Positions 35,135-41,656 of a DNA stretch of 41,656 nt are shown in pieces. The notes beneath the pieces were generated by a model. It was not told the origin of the DNA. It saw only the letters and a list, made by a program, of their open reading frames with translations, and searched no databases. Source of the DNA: JAUVUV01 sp964548275 (GTDB taxonomy: Bacteria; Gemmatimonadota; Glassbacteria; GWA2-58-10); contig CAZJQI010000039.1 in the NCBI GenBank assembly GCA_964548275.1, positions 1-41,656 on the forward strand. Direction: 5' to 3'. Each line of letters starts with the position of its first letter. Within the stretch, counting starts at the first letter, position 1. A program made the position numbers and the translations under genes.

Positions 35135-35514
35135 GTGAAAAAAACGATCCTGTTTTTATTCGTTCTGACAGCGCTTCTAAATCTCCAGGCCTTCGGCGGC
35201 TGATCGCCGTATCCGAGAGCCAGCTTGTCTTGGTGACTTTCTATCCCGGCGAGGGCGGCACTTTCAATGACACGATATTTATCACCAGCGACGCCCTGGG
35301 AGGAACCACGCTGCCTCTTCCGGTGAGCGGAAGCGGGATAACTATCCTTGCCGGTGATGTTGACAGCAGCGGCCGGGTAGACATATTCGATCTTCTTGCA
35401 CTTCTCAAAGTACTCAGTGAGCACGCTTCAACAACCAAATCGGATATCAACTCAGACGGCAATGTAAATATTTTCGACCTGATCGAACTTTTGAAAATAC
35501 TCAGCGGGAAGTGA
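35135..35514 (+). pseudogene. Decayed dockerin-containing exported protein
   Basis: A GTG at 35135 opens a signal peptide (KKTILFLFVLTALLNLQAFGG) that stops at a TGA at 35201-35203. One frame over, immediately from there, reads LIAVSESQLVLVTFYPGEGG and on through an Ig-like strand set (TLPLPVSGSG) into two dockerin-like EF-hand units (GDVDSSGRVDIFDLLALLKV, then SDINSDGNVNIFDLIELLKI) ending at 35514. So head and tail of an exported dockerin protein lie side by side with a frame change between them and no catalytic domain. A frameshift plus an internal deletion is the simplest explanation. Alternatively the C-terminal 94-residue frame (TTG start, 35230) is expressed on its own. Confidence 0.6.
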
Positions 35515-35612
35515 GCAAGAAAGATTCAATGAACACCCTACTTGCAATGATTTAAATAGCGACTTACGGTAATATTCCTGAAAACATGGAAAATGCACTT
35601 GTATTTACTATT

Positions 35613-35640
35613 AAAAAATCTCATGCATCCCATCGCATGA
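35613..35640 (-). terminator. Possible rho-independent terminator of the retron operon
   Basis: On the minus strand TCATGC (35640-35635) pairs with GCATGA (35626-35621), followed by GATTTTTTAA with six T. It lies 15 nt after the reverse transcriptase stop codon. The stem is only 6 bp, so it is a moderate candidate. Confidence 0.45.
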
Positions 35641-35654
35641 TTCGTTTTCAGCTT

Positions 35655-36683
35655 TCAAGGCTTGTCAGATTTATTTTCTTTCAATATTTTTATAGCTTCT
35701 TTAGCATCTTTATCATCAGCATTTACAAATAATATATAATTAGCAATACCCATTAGATGGTATATATAATTAGACTTTTTAATATCTTCATGATATATAT
35801 GTGAATCAAGACCAAATGTTTTTATATAATATATTGCTTTTCTCAATTCTCGTCTAATATATCTAGGTGCTTGTAACTTTTTATTAACAACAATTCCGGT
35901 AACAACTTGTCTTTTATTTTTTAACATCAAACGAGTTTTATCTTCGTTCAATAAAAGATCATTATCTCCTAACACTTTTGATACCATTTTTATAATTTGA
36001 CCTGTTTGAAATTCACCAGAAAATGTCAAATCATCAGAATATCTTGTATATCTAATATTTTCTTTAATAGCAAAAGAAGATAATCTATTATCTATTCCAT
36101 AACATAATAAATTTGATAAAGCAGCACTTGTAGGAGAACCTTGTGGCAAGCTTTTATCTAAAGTAGTTAAATTAGAAAGAAGTATAGCTATTGAATCTCG
36201 ATACCCTGATTTTTTAAAGGAATTATATACTTTATTATATTTTAAAGATGAAAAAAAATCCTTAATATCTAACTTCAGCACCATATTTTGATTTCTATGA
36301 AATCGAGCATTATCTTTTATTGAGCCTTTTGGTATATAGGCTTTACAAAAGTTATGAGGTATACATTGATATAGTATGTTATCCAATATCCATCTTTGTA
36401 TTTCTTTTAAGCTTGGTAAAGGTTCAGAAATCTCTCTAAATCCACCAGCCTTTTTAGGAATAACAAATTTTCTATAAAATTTCTTTTGGTCATTACTTGC
36501 TTTTAGAATATAATCATACTCGTAACCCACTAGTGATGAGAAATGTTCCTGATCATAAATTATAGGTAATTTTTTTTCATATAATTGCTTGGCATATTTC
36601 AAACAATTTTTAATAAAAAAGCGGTTTCTTCCTTCTCTTCCCGCTTCTATAATAAATCTTTTTTTATATTGTTCCCAATCCAT
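35655..36683 (-). CDS. Retron reverse transcriptase
   Basis: 342 aa from the ATG at 36683 (an in-frame start 11 codons earlier lies inside the msd RNA and is not preferred). It carries retron RT marks: KLDIKDFF (first catalytic Asp, residue 139), NARFH matching the retron-specific NAxxH motif (125-129), LPQGSPTSAALSN (179-191), catalytic box YSDD (215-218, Ser instead of the usual Ala) and VTG (261-263), which helps bind the msr. It uses the structured RNA just upstream as template and primer to make msDNA. A/T-rich codons unlike neighbouring genes. No Shine-Dalgarno is evident; the start sits 12 nt after the a2 strand and its T-run. Third protein gene of the operon. Confidence 0.93.
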   Translation of the reverse strand: MDWEQYKKRFIIEAGREGRNRFFIKNCLKYAKQLYEKKLPIIYDQEHFSSLVGYEYDYILKASNDQKKFYRKFVIPKKAGGFREISEPLPSLKEIQRWILDNILYQCIPHNFCKAYIPKGSIKDNARFHRNQNMVLKLDIKDFFSSLKYNKVYNSFKKSGYRDSIAILLSNLTTLDKSLPQGSPTSAALSNLLCYGIDNRLSSFAIKENIRYTRYSDDLTFSGEFQTGQIIKMVSKVLGDNDLLLNEDKTRLMLKNKRQVVTGIVVNKKLQAPRYIRRELRKAIYYIKTFGLDSHIYHEDIKKSNYIYHLMGIANYILFVNADDKDAKEAIKILKENKSDKP

Positions 36684-36695
36684 TTTAAAAAAATA

Positions 36696-36930
36696 GCACA
36701 ACAGGATCACTACCAATCAAAAGTTATCTTCCGTCAAAACAATCGTTTTGAGAATCAAAACAATAGTTTTGCGGAACCAGCGGCAAAGCCGCTGGTTGAT
36801 CATTTATTCTCTGAGGCATCCTTGCCGAAGAAAGAATAAATGATCAGGGCTCGAAAGCAAGTTCTTCCCAGAATGGCGACTCGCCATTCCTGTGACTAAT
36901 GCCACAAAAGGACTAGCGATCCTGTCGTGC
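36696..36930 (-). ncRNA. Retron msr-msd RNA
   Basis: Flanked by the inverted pair a1 (36930-36914, GCACGACAGGATCGCTA) and a2 (36712-36696, TAGTGATCCTGTTGTGC), which pair over 17 positions with two G-U wobbles. A G follows a1 at 36913 (GTCC), the predicted 2'-5' branch point. From 5' to 3' come hairpins TGTGGC/GTCACA (36906-36891), GAATGGCG/CGCCATTC (36889-36871), a weak CTTG/CGAG stem, a perfect 14-bp stem TGATCATTTATTCT (36846-36833 with 36810-36797, 22-nt loop), a 10-bp AACCAGCGGC stem (36797-36775) and a long stem of two CAAAAC...GTTTTG units (36774-36731). Which stems belong to msr and which to msd is not settled. A T-run follows a2 (36693-36687). Confidence 0.88.
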
Positions 36931-37248
36931 TTTAAAAAGTTTATCATTGGAGGAAGGTAAATATATTTCACTTAAAGACATCTTTTGTTTCTTGTATAAT
37001 TCATATGGACTTATCCAACCACCATCCTTTCTCTTAACACCCTTTTCATTTTTTCTCATTCTTTCAATACCTGAATTGGTTAATAATAATTTTTCATCCC
37101 TTTCAGTTAAATATCCTTTTTCAACAGCCTCTTCAATCAGTTTTGCTACTTGTGAATATTCAAAACCTCTTTCTAGTAAAGAAAATATATCAGAACCAGA
37201 ATAAACCAATTGCAATAAAAGAGTCATATTTGTATTTGAGAACGACAC
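36913..37248 (-). CDS. Winged-helix protein of the retron
   Basis: About 111 aa from the GTG at 37248; a TTG at 37275 is in frame, but GGAG 6 nt before the GTG and the 2-nt gap after the previous stop favour GTG. A compact winged-helix-like region is visible: LLLQLVYSGSDIFSLLERG, FEYSQVAKLIEEAVEKGYLT, ERDEKLLLTNSGIERMRK, followed by a basic C-terminus with KKQKMSLSEIYLP. In retron systems with a phosphoribosyltransferase effector such a small DNA-binding-like protein is a known companion, probably to the msDNA. The stop codon TAG spans 36915-36913 and its last base is the predicted branch G of the retron RNA, so the last codons ARQDR are the a1 strand. A/T-rich. Confidence 0.75.
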   Translation of the reverse strand: MSFSNTNMTLLLQLVYSGSDIFSLLERGFEYSQVAKLIEEAVEKGYLTERDEKLLLTNSGIERMRKNEKGVKRKDGGWISPYELYKKQKMSLSEIYLPSSNDKLFKARQDR

Positions 37249-37250
37249 TT

Positions 37251-38093
37251 TTATCTCCGAAAAGGAGCGGGCCAAATACTCCCATTAGCTTTATTGTCAT
37301 GCCAAAATACTGGAAATGTATTGTTAGGTGTTCTGAGCATAGTAACTAATGCTTCGCTTCTCTTGTAACCAAATCTTAAATAATCATCAACACCGATTTT
37401 TTCTTCTAATTCTTCCATAATTTTAACTGCCTTATCAATATCATCAAGTCTTTCTGATTCAGTTATACCTTTCTTCCTTCTAATTGCCACATAAATTTCT
37501 ATACCTAAATCACTTATTTTTTTAACACCTGCATCTTGAGCTACTAATGCAGCAATTATTATTTTATCACTTTGTACTGCTATTTCGTTATAATAAAAAT
37601 CAATAGCTTCTTCTGCAGTATTACCAGTTCCAATAAAATCATCTAATAAAAGTATTAAAGAGTTTTTTCTTTCACTATGTTTTCTTTTTAGAAGATTTGG
37701 ATTTTCTAAAGCAAAAGTTTGTGTTTTATCTCTCTTAATAATTTTTTCTAATTCTATCTTTGCCGGGTATAACAAGAAATTTCCACTTTTAACCGAACCT
37801 ATGTCTTTAAATTTTATCAAAGGCAGTAGAAAAATATTTCCAAGATAATGTCTATATTCAACAATAATTTGTTTAAGTAAATTTTTTATTAAAGGCTCAT
37901 ATTGATAAAATTTGCAATGCAAATAATCCTCTGTAAGTCTTAAAATTAAATCAATTTCTTTTTCATTTAGAAATCCTAGTAATTTACAGTAATTTTCAAA
38001 CAACTCATCATCTATATTCCATTCTTTTGTTCTAAAAATAAATCTAAGTCGATTTATTACTTCTGTTTTTATAGTTTTCTTTTCCATCTGCAT
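37251..38093 (-). CDS. Phosphoribosyltransferase-like effector of the retron
   Basis: 280 aa. Helical N-terminal half, then a PRPP-binding loop SLILLLDDFIGTGNTAEEAI with DDFIGTGNT at residues 151-159, as in type I phosphoribosyltransferases. The strands after it (IIIAALVAQDAGVKKI) fit the same fold. The C-terminus ends TPNNTFPVFWHDN...WPAPFRR, a conserved tail in retron- and defence-linked members as I recall. First gene of the retron operon, A/T-rich. In retrons the effector toxicity is normally held off by the RT-msDNA complex; that this protein is the toxin is inference. No clear Shine-Dalgarno before the ATG at 38093; a second ATG lies two codons on. Confidence 0.82.
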   Translation of the reverse strand: MQMEKKTIKTEVINRLRFIFRTKEWNIDDELFENYCKLLGFLNEKEIDLILRLTEDYLHCKFYQYEPLIKNLLKQIIVEYRHYLGNIFLLPLIKFKDIGSVKSGNFLLYPAKIELEKIIKRDKTQTFALENPNLLKRKHSERKNSLILLLDDFIGTGNTAEEAIDFYYNEIAVQSDKIIIAALVAQDAGVKKISDLGIEIYVAIRRKKGITESERLDDIDKAVKIMEELEEKIGVDDYLRFGYKRSEALVTMLRTPNNTFPVFWHDNKANGSIWPAPFRR

Positions 38094-38133
38094 TTTAGAA
38101 ATAATTGTTTAACAGAATTTCTATTAATATATA

Positions 38134-39453
38134 TTATTTTAATAAAATGTTCAAATCTTCTATTATCTCGTTGCAGTACTCCTCGATTGCCGTGTACCCG
38201 GATTTCATCACCTTGTTGTGGTCCGTGCCGTCCTCTGGGTTCAGTCCGTTCGCCTTTTCCCACTCATCCGGCATGCCGTCATTATCGGAATCTTTCGGCG
38301 GGTTTCCGGGCGTAAGGCCCGCCATCAGGTCCGGTACATCGCGGCGGCCCCAGGTGCCTGTGCCGCTCTTGACCTCCTGGATAGCGCGGCGGGTGATCAC
38401 ATCCCGCGGAAAGCAGCCTGCCTTATTCAAAACCAGCTCATAGGCCTCAAGCGGCGAGTGTGTGGTAACAGGCGGCACACTGGCTTGCCTTTCAGCCTTG
38501 CTACCGCGATTAGCATAGTAGCCCAGGCCGAAAAGCCTGTCTTTCTCTGCCCAGGGGTCCTGAATCATCCCGACTCCCTGGATGTAGTTGTCCCTCAGGT
38601 AGTACCATGTAGTATCCCTGAAACAGAACGGGAAAATTCGCGGGTCGTTGGGGCCGCGCTTGTAGTAGTTGCCGATTATGTTGAAAGGGATATCGTTTGT
38701 GGGGTTATCGTGAAGGACGCCGTCGCGGAAATTGTAAACCACATTGTTGCGGATATCCGCAGGGCCGTTGGCCACAGCCGGGCAGCGCCGCCTCTGGTGG
38801 GCGAAAAGGTTATGATGCACTGAGATTCGCTTTCCGTTCGGCCCCTGGATCAGCCCGAAATTGTGTATGCCCTTGAAATGTCCTGTGGTGTCTCCGTCCT
38901 CGACAGTGCACCACTGCACTGTGACATCATCGGCCTGGAAAACATCGATAGTTTCATCGCTGGCCCAGCAACAGGAGACATGGTCGATCATGACCCTTTT
39001 CGCCCAGGAGAAGCGAATAGCGTCTCCCTTGTCGTGCAGGGTCACGTTCGAATCCGGCCTGCAGCGAAGGAATCGCACCACGATATCCTCCATCTTTTCT
39101 TTTGTGGCTTTCGATTGCAGCAGTCCCTTGATCGTGATCCCGGCGCCCGGGGCGGTCTGGCCCATGATACTGATCCGGCCATGCTTGATAACTACATCGC
39201 CCGGTATCACTCCGGAGACGTCGAACACCACGACCCTCGGTCCTTGCGCGCTGCAGGCAGCCTGAAGGCTGCCCGGGCCGCTGGTATTGAGATTTGTCAC
39301 CTTGATCACCCTGCCCCCGCGGCCTCCGGGGCTCTGGCTGCCGAATCCCTCGGCTCCGGGGAAACAGGGCAGTGTCTGTGCGGATAAATCAAGAAATGAC
39401 AGAAACAGAAAAAAAGATAACAGCAGGGTTAAAATAGGCCTGTTCGTTTTCAT
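38134..39453 (-). CDS. Pectate lyase-like protein (polysaccharide lyase family 1)
   Basis: 439 aa. Sec signal peptide (ILTLLLSFFLFLSFLDLSAQ), then LPCFPGAEGFGSQSPGGRGG and VVVFDVSGVIPG, and right-handed beta-helix repeats with MIDHVSCCWASDETIDVFQA and ISVHHNLFAHQRRRCPAV, the latter with the Arg/His of PL1. Cleaves pectate or a related polyuronate by beta-elimination. Near residue 395-410 is a thrombospondin-type-3-like motif (DSDNDGMPDEWEKANGLNPE). AAGGAAAGGTGA precedes the ATG. Its last codons (NILLK) are A/T-rich and run into the retron side, so the end of the gene may have been reshaped when the retron island arrived. Confidence 0.88.
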   Translation of the reverse strand: MKTNRPILTLLLSFFLFLSFLDLSAQTLPCFPGAEGFGSQSPGGRGGRVIKVTNLNTSGPGSLQAACSAQGPRVVVFDVSGVIPGDVVIKHGRISIMGQTAPGAGITIKGLLQSKATKEKMEDIVVRFLRCRPDSNVTLHDKGDAIRFSWAKRVMIDHVSCCWASDETIDVFQADDVTVQWCTVEDGDTTGHFKGIHNFGLIQGPNGKRISVHHNLFAHQRRRCPAVANGPADIRNNVVYNFRDGVLHDNPTNDIPFNIIGNYYKRGPNDPRIFPFCFRDTTWYYLRDNYIQGVGMIQDPWAEKDRLFGLGYYANRGSKAERQASVPPVTTHSPLEAYELVLNKAGCFPRDVITRRAIQEVKSGTGTWGRRDVPDLMAGLTPGNPPKDSDNDGMPDEWEKANGLNPEDGTDHNKVMKSGYTAIEEYCNEIIEDLNILLK

Positions 39454-40241
39454 TCACCTTTCCTTGAAAATATTATTTATCCAGGATTAACTCAGAGGAA
39501 GCAATTATCACAATAGAATACTTTTATTATCCAATATCAGTATTGTCCGGTTAACTAACAGGCAGAAAAAAAAGAGTATTTTCTAATGTTACTTTTATAT
39601 AAAAATATACACTTCAACCTGTTGCAAGAAGGATAGTTAGCTGTATTTTTTAAAGATTATTTTATACTTCTTTTGGTGGCAAAAGAAGCAAAACCATTTC
39701 TTTTATAACTAAAAGAAACAAAAGTTAATTCTGGCGCCTGGGAGCTTTTACACCGCTCCGCCGAGGTCGCCTGATTCGGCTTGCCGATGACAAGCCGAAT
39801 CAATGGCATGCCCACCGGTCTGGCTTCGCTCTGCCTGGGATGGAAATTACCAGGTCTTTACACGCTCCTACGGAGTCTCTCGAACATGCACTCCCTGATC
39901 AGGCGGCCTGCGGCTGCAACAGAGAAACCGAGCACCTCTAGAGGCGTGTTGATAAATCGATAAATAGGTCTTTAACGCTGGACGCCGTAGGGGCACGGCG
40001 CGCCGTGCCCTTACGCAAGTGATCGTTTCTTAAACAGTTTCAATTCAACCCGGACATTGTTTCGTTTTTCTACAAAAGAAATTCGATTAAATTTCAACAC
40101 CATTCTAGGAATATAAACATATTCCTTTAATCAATCCCTTTTGTATCACCTTTCTGCAACTGCCTGAATTAAAAACAACTCTTAATTCATAAACCATTTT
40201 TACCGGAAACTATTGATCCAAAATCTCAGAAAAGTCGAATT
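39454..40241. other. Long intergenic region with tandem hairpins and a repeat-like palindrome
   Basis: 788 bp without a credible gene. From 39454 it is A/T-rich. At 39668-39689 CTTCTTTTG/CAAAAGAAG forms a 9-bp hairpin (GTGG loop), at 39698-39719 TTTCTTTTA/TAAAAGAAA forms another (TAAC loop), and at 39773-39801 GATTCGGCTTG/CAAGCCGAATC an 11-bp hairpin (CCGATGA loop). Sequence turns G/C-rich after about 39731. At 39991-40010 GGGCACGGCG and its complement make a perfect 20-nt palindrome of the dispersed palindrome family. Confidence 0.6.
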
Positions 40242-41501
40242 CTATTCTCTCAACTGGCCGTTGCCAAGCACGACCCATTTGTATGTGGTAAGTTCCTCCA
40301 GGCCCATGGGGCCGCGGGCGTGAAGCTTGTCAGTGCTGATTCCGATCTCTGCTCCCAGCCCGTACTGGGCTCCGTCGCTGAAACGGGTCGAGGTGTTGAC
40401 CATCACAGAGGAGGAATCAACCCGCTTGATAAATTCCAGGGCCTTTTCCTGGTTTTCGGTGACAATGGCATCGGTGTGCCTGGAGCCGTGGCGCTCGATA
40501 TGCTCGATTGCACTTTCCATGTGATCCACCACGCGCACGGAAAGCATTAGGTCGAGGTATTCCGTGTTCCAGTCTTGCTCGGTAGCCTCTTCGACCGATT
40601 TATCGATCCGGCGGGTGCGCTCGCAGCCCACCAGGCGGACCCCGGCTTTTCTCAGTCGTTCTAACATCTTTGGCAGGAACTTTTCCGCAATCGCCTGATC
40701 CACGAGCAGTGTTTCGGCTGCGTTGCACACCCCGGGCCGCTGCACCTTGGCGTTGAAAGTTATCTCCCCGGCCATATTAAGATCCGCCTCACTGTCCACG
40801 TAGACATGGCAAATCCCGTTGTAATGCTTAATCACCGGGATCGTACTGTTTTCAACCACCCTGCGGATCAGCGCCTCTCCCCCTCGCGGGATTATCAGAT
40901 CTATCCTGTCGTCCATTTTCAGCATCTCGCCGACAGCTTCCCTGTCCGTGGTGGGTACTAATTGCACGCTGGAGGCAGGCAGCCCGGCTGAGGCGATTGC
41001 ATCAGCCATTACCTTTGCCAGAGCCAGGTTCGAGTTTATCGCTTCGCTGCCGCCACGCAGGATAACGGCGTTTCCGCTCTTGAGTGTAAGTGCGCTGGCG
41101 TCCACTGTGACATTGGGCCGTGATTCGTAAATTATCCCGATCACGCCTATAGGTACACGCATCCGGTAAATTTTCAGGCCGTTCGGCAGGATTCTCTCAT
41201 CATAGACCCGCCCGACCGGATCATTGAGTTTCATTATCTGGCGCACACCCTCGATCATGGATTTCATCCGTTTGTCGTTCAGTCGAAGTCTGTCGAGCAT
41301 GGCAGTCGAAAGCCCGTTTTCAGCACCCTTTGCCAGGTCTTTCTCGTTTTGGGCCTGAATACCGGCGGTGTTTTCCTCAAGTGTGACAGCCACTGCTTCG
41401 AGGGCTTTGTTTTTCTCCTCAGCAGTTGCACTTACCAATACCGTGGCCGCCTCACGCGCTCCCTTGCCTAGTAAATGCACCATTTCCTTGATACCGCTCA
41501 T
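40242..41501 (-). CDS. proA: Gamma-glutamyl phosphate reductase
   Basis: NADPH-dependent reduction of gamma-glutamyl phosphate to glutamate semialdehyde in proline synthesis. 419 aa, typical length. Family marks include PIGVIGIIYESRPNVTVDAS (near residue 117-136), LILRGGSEAINSN, LIIPRGGEALI, and AKVQRPGVCNAAETLLV with the catalytic Cys at 259. A GGAGGAACG ribosome-binding site precedes the ATG. proB is not adjacent in the window; a 24-nt palindrome lies upstream at 41585-41608. Confidence 0.96.
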   Translation of the reverse strand: MSGIKEMVHLLGKGAREAATVLVSATAEEKNKALEAVAVTLEENTAGIQAQNEKDLAKGAENGLSTAMLDRLRLNDKRMKSMIEGVRQIMKLNDPVGRVYDERILPNGLKIYRMRVPIGVIGIIYESRPNVTVDASALTLKSGNAVILRGGSEAINSNLALAKVMADAIASAGLPASSVQLVPTTDREAVGEMLKMDDRIDLIIPRGGEALIRRVVENSTIPVIKHYNGICHVYVDSEADLNMAGEITFNAKVQRPGVCNAAETLLVDQAIAEKFLPKMLERLRKAGVRLVGCERTRRIDKSVEEATEQDWNTEYLDLMLSVRVVDHMESAIEHIERHGSRHTDAIVTENQEKALEFIKRVDSSSVMVNTSTRFSDGAQYGLGAEIGISTDKLHARGPMGLEELTTYKWVVLGNGQLRE

Positions 41502-41584
41502 CGTTCCTCCGCTCGACTATTGAATAAAAGGCAGGATCAGCGGTTATTTTATCCGCCTGAATGTTTTCGAAGGGAAACTATAGT

Positions 41585-41608
41585 AGGGGCGGTTCGCGAA
41601 CCGCCCCT
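41585..41608. repeat. 24-nt perfect palindrome (dispersed palindrome family)
   Basis: AGGGGCGGTTCG and its exact complement CGAACCGCCCCT, preceded by TAGT and followed by TGTA. It shares the layout GTAGGGGC...GCCCC with palindromes at 7314-7345, 32819-32838 and 39991-40010. Located upstream of proA near the window edge. Confidence 0.7.
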
Positions 41609-41656
41609 TGTATATTAGATATAGAGTCTTTTAATATGAATAGAGCAATTACATAT

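Noticed and set aside
35655..36683. Group II intron or diversity-generating RT
   Set aside because: NAxxH and VTG motifs and the adjacent a1/a2 RNA fit a retron; no intron domain V, maturase domain, or template/variable repeat pair was seen.
36585..36839. 84-aa forward ORF across the retron RNA
   Set aside because: Covers the RT start and msd in antisense with no ribosome-binding site; the inverted repeats explain the openness.
36914..36930. a1 and a2 as a chance repeat
   Set aside because: 17 paired positions with only wobble differences, flanking the RNA in the right place and order, make chance unlikely.
38218..39387. Two forward ORFs of 201 and 174 aa under the pectate lyase
   Set aside because: Antisense shadows; the minus frame has a signal peptide and PL1 motifs.

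Overview
The window reads as chromosome of an uncultured Gram-negative bacterium. A PorV/FadL-like outer-membrane protein, a Wzi-like barrel, Sec, Tat and lipoprotein export signals, FG-GAP/ASPIC surface proteins and duplicated dockerin-type EF-hand repeats fit the FCB superphylum or a neighbouring candidate phylum such as Glassbacteria, Latescibacteria or KSB1. That placement is inference from domain content; no rRNA or other phylogenetic marker was used.

Layout. 1-3854 (minus): a tetrapyrrole operon, transcribed ccsA/hemX-like, precorrin-2 dehydrogenase, hemA, hemC. 4290-7068 (minus): two sodium-coupled amino-acid transporters (AGCS, NSS). 7401-8191 (minus): ssb and a small membrane protein. 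8571-22930 (plus): an accessory block with a Wzi-like protein, a GAF-type sigma-54 activator, a candidate -24/-12 promoter, a large FG-GAP/ASPIC/dockerin protein, a lipoprotein, a PorV-like porin, a TPR-membrane-ATPase, a ThuA-like protein and a Ser/Thr kinase-ATPase. The last ATPase resembles the one in the TPR protein, so this looks like a surface/signalling module. 23095-25571 (plus): cdaA-cdaR c-di-AMP synthesis genes and a VanZ-like protein. 25999-35514 (plus): an esterase, an ABC-2 permease without an ATPase, a UroD-family protein, an exported sugar-isomerase-like lipoprotein, a TIM-barrel epimerase, a polysaccharide deacetylase and a broken dockerin gene. 38134-39453 (minus): pectate lyase. 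40242-41501 (minus): proA.

The most striking locus is an A/T-rich island at about 35.6-38.1 kb (minus) carrying a complete retron: phosphoribosyltransferase-like effector, small winged-helix protein, structured msr-msd RNA and retron reverse transcriptase. The RNA is supported by a 17-bp a1/a2 inverted repeat with two G-U pairs. The a1 strand is the last codons of the winged-helix gene, and the predicted branching G is the last base of that gene's TAG stop codon.

Intergenic DNA holds several dispersed repeats: a roughly 230-290 bp element with CACACCCC/GGGGTGTG ends (two copies), a roughly 130 bp element whose palindromic core changed on both arms while the flanks stayed the same (two copies), and shorter GGGGC...GCCCC palindromes. 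No rRNA, tRNA, CRISPR array or transposase was recognised.
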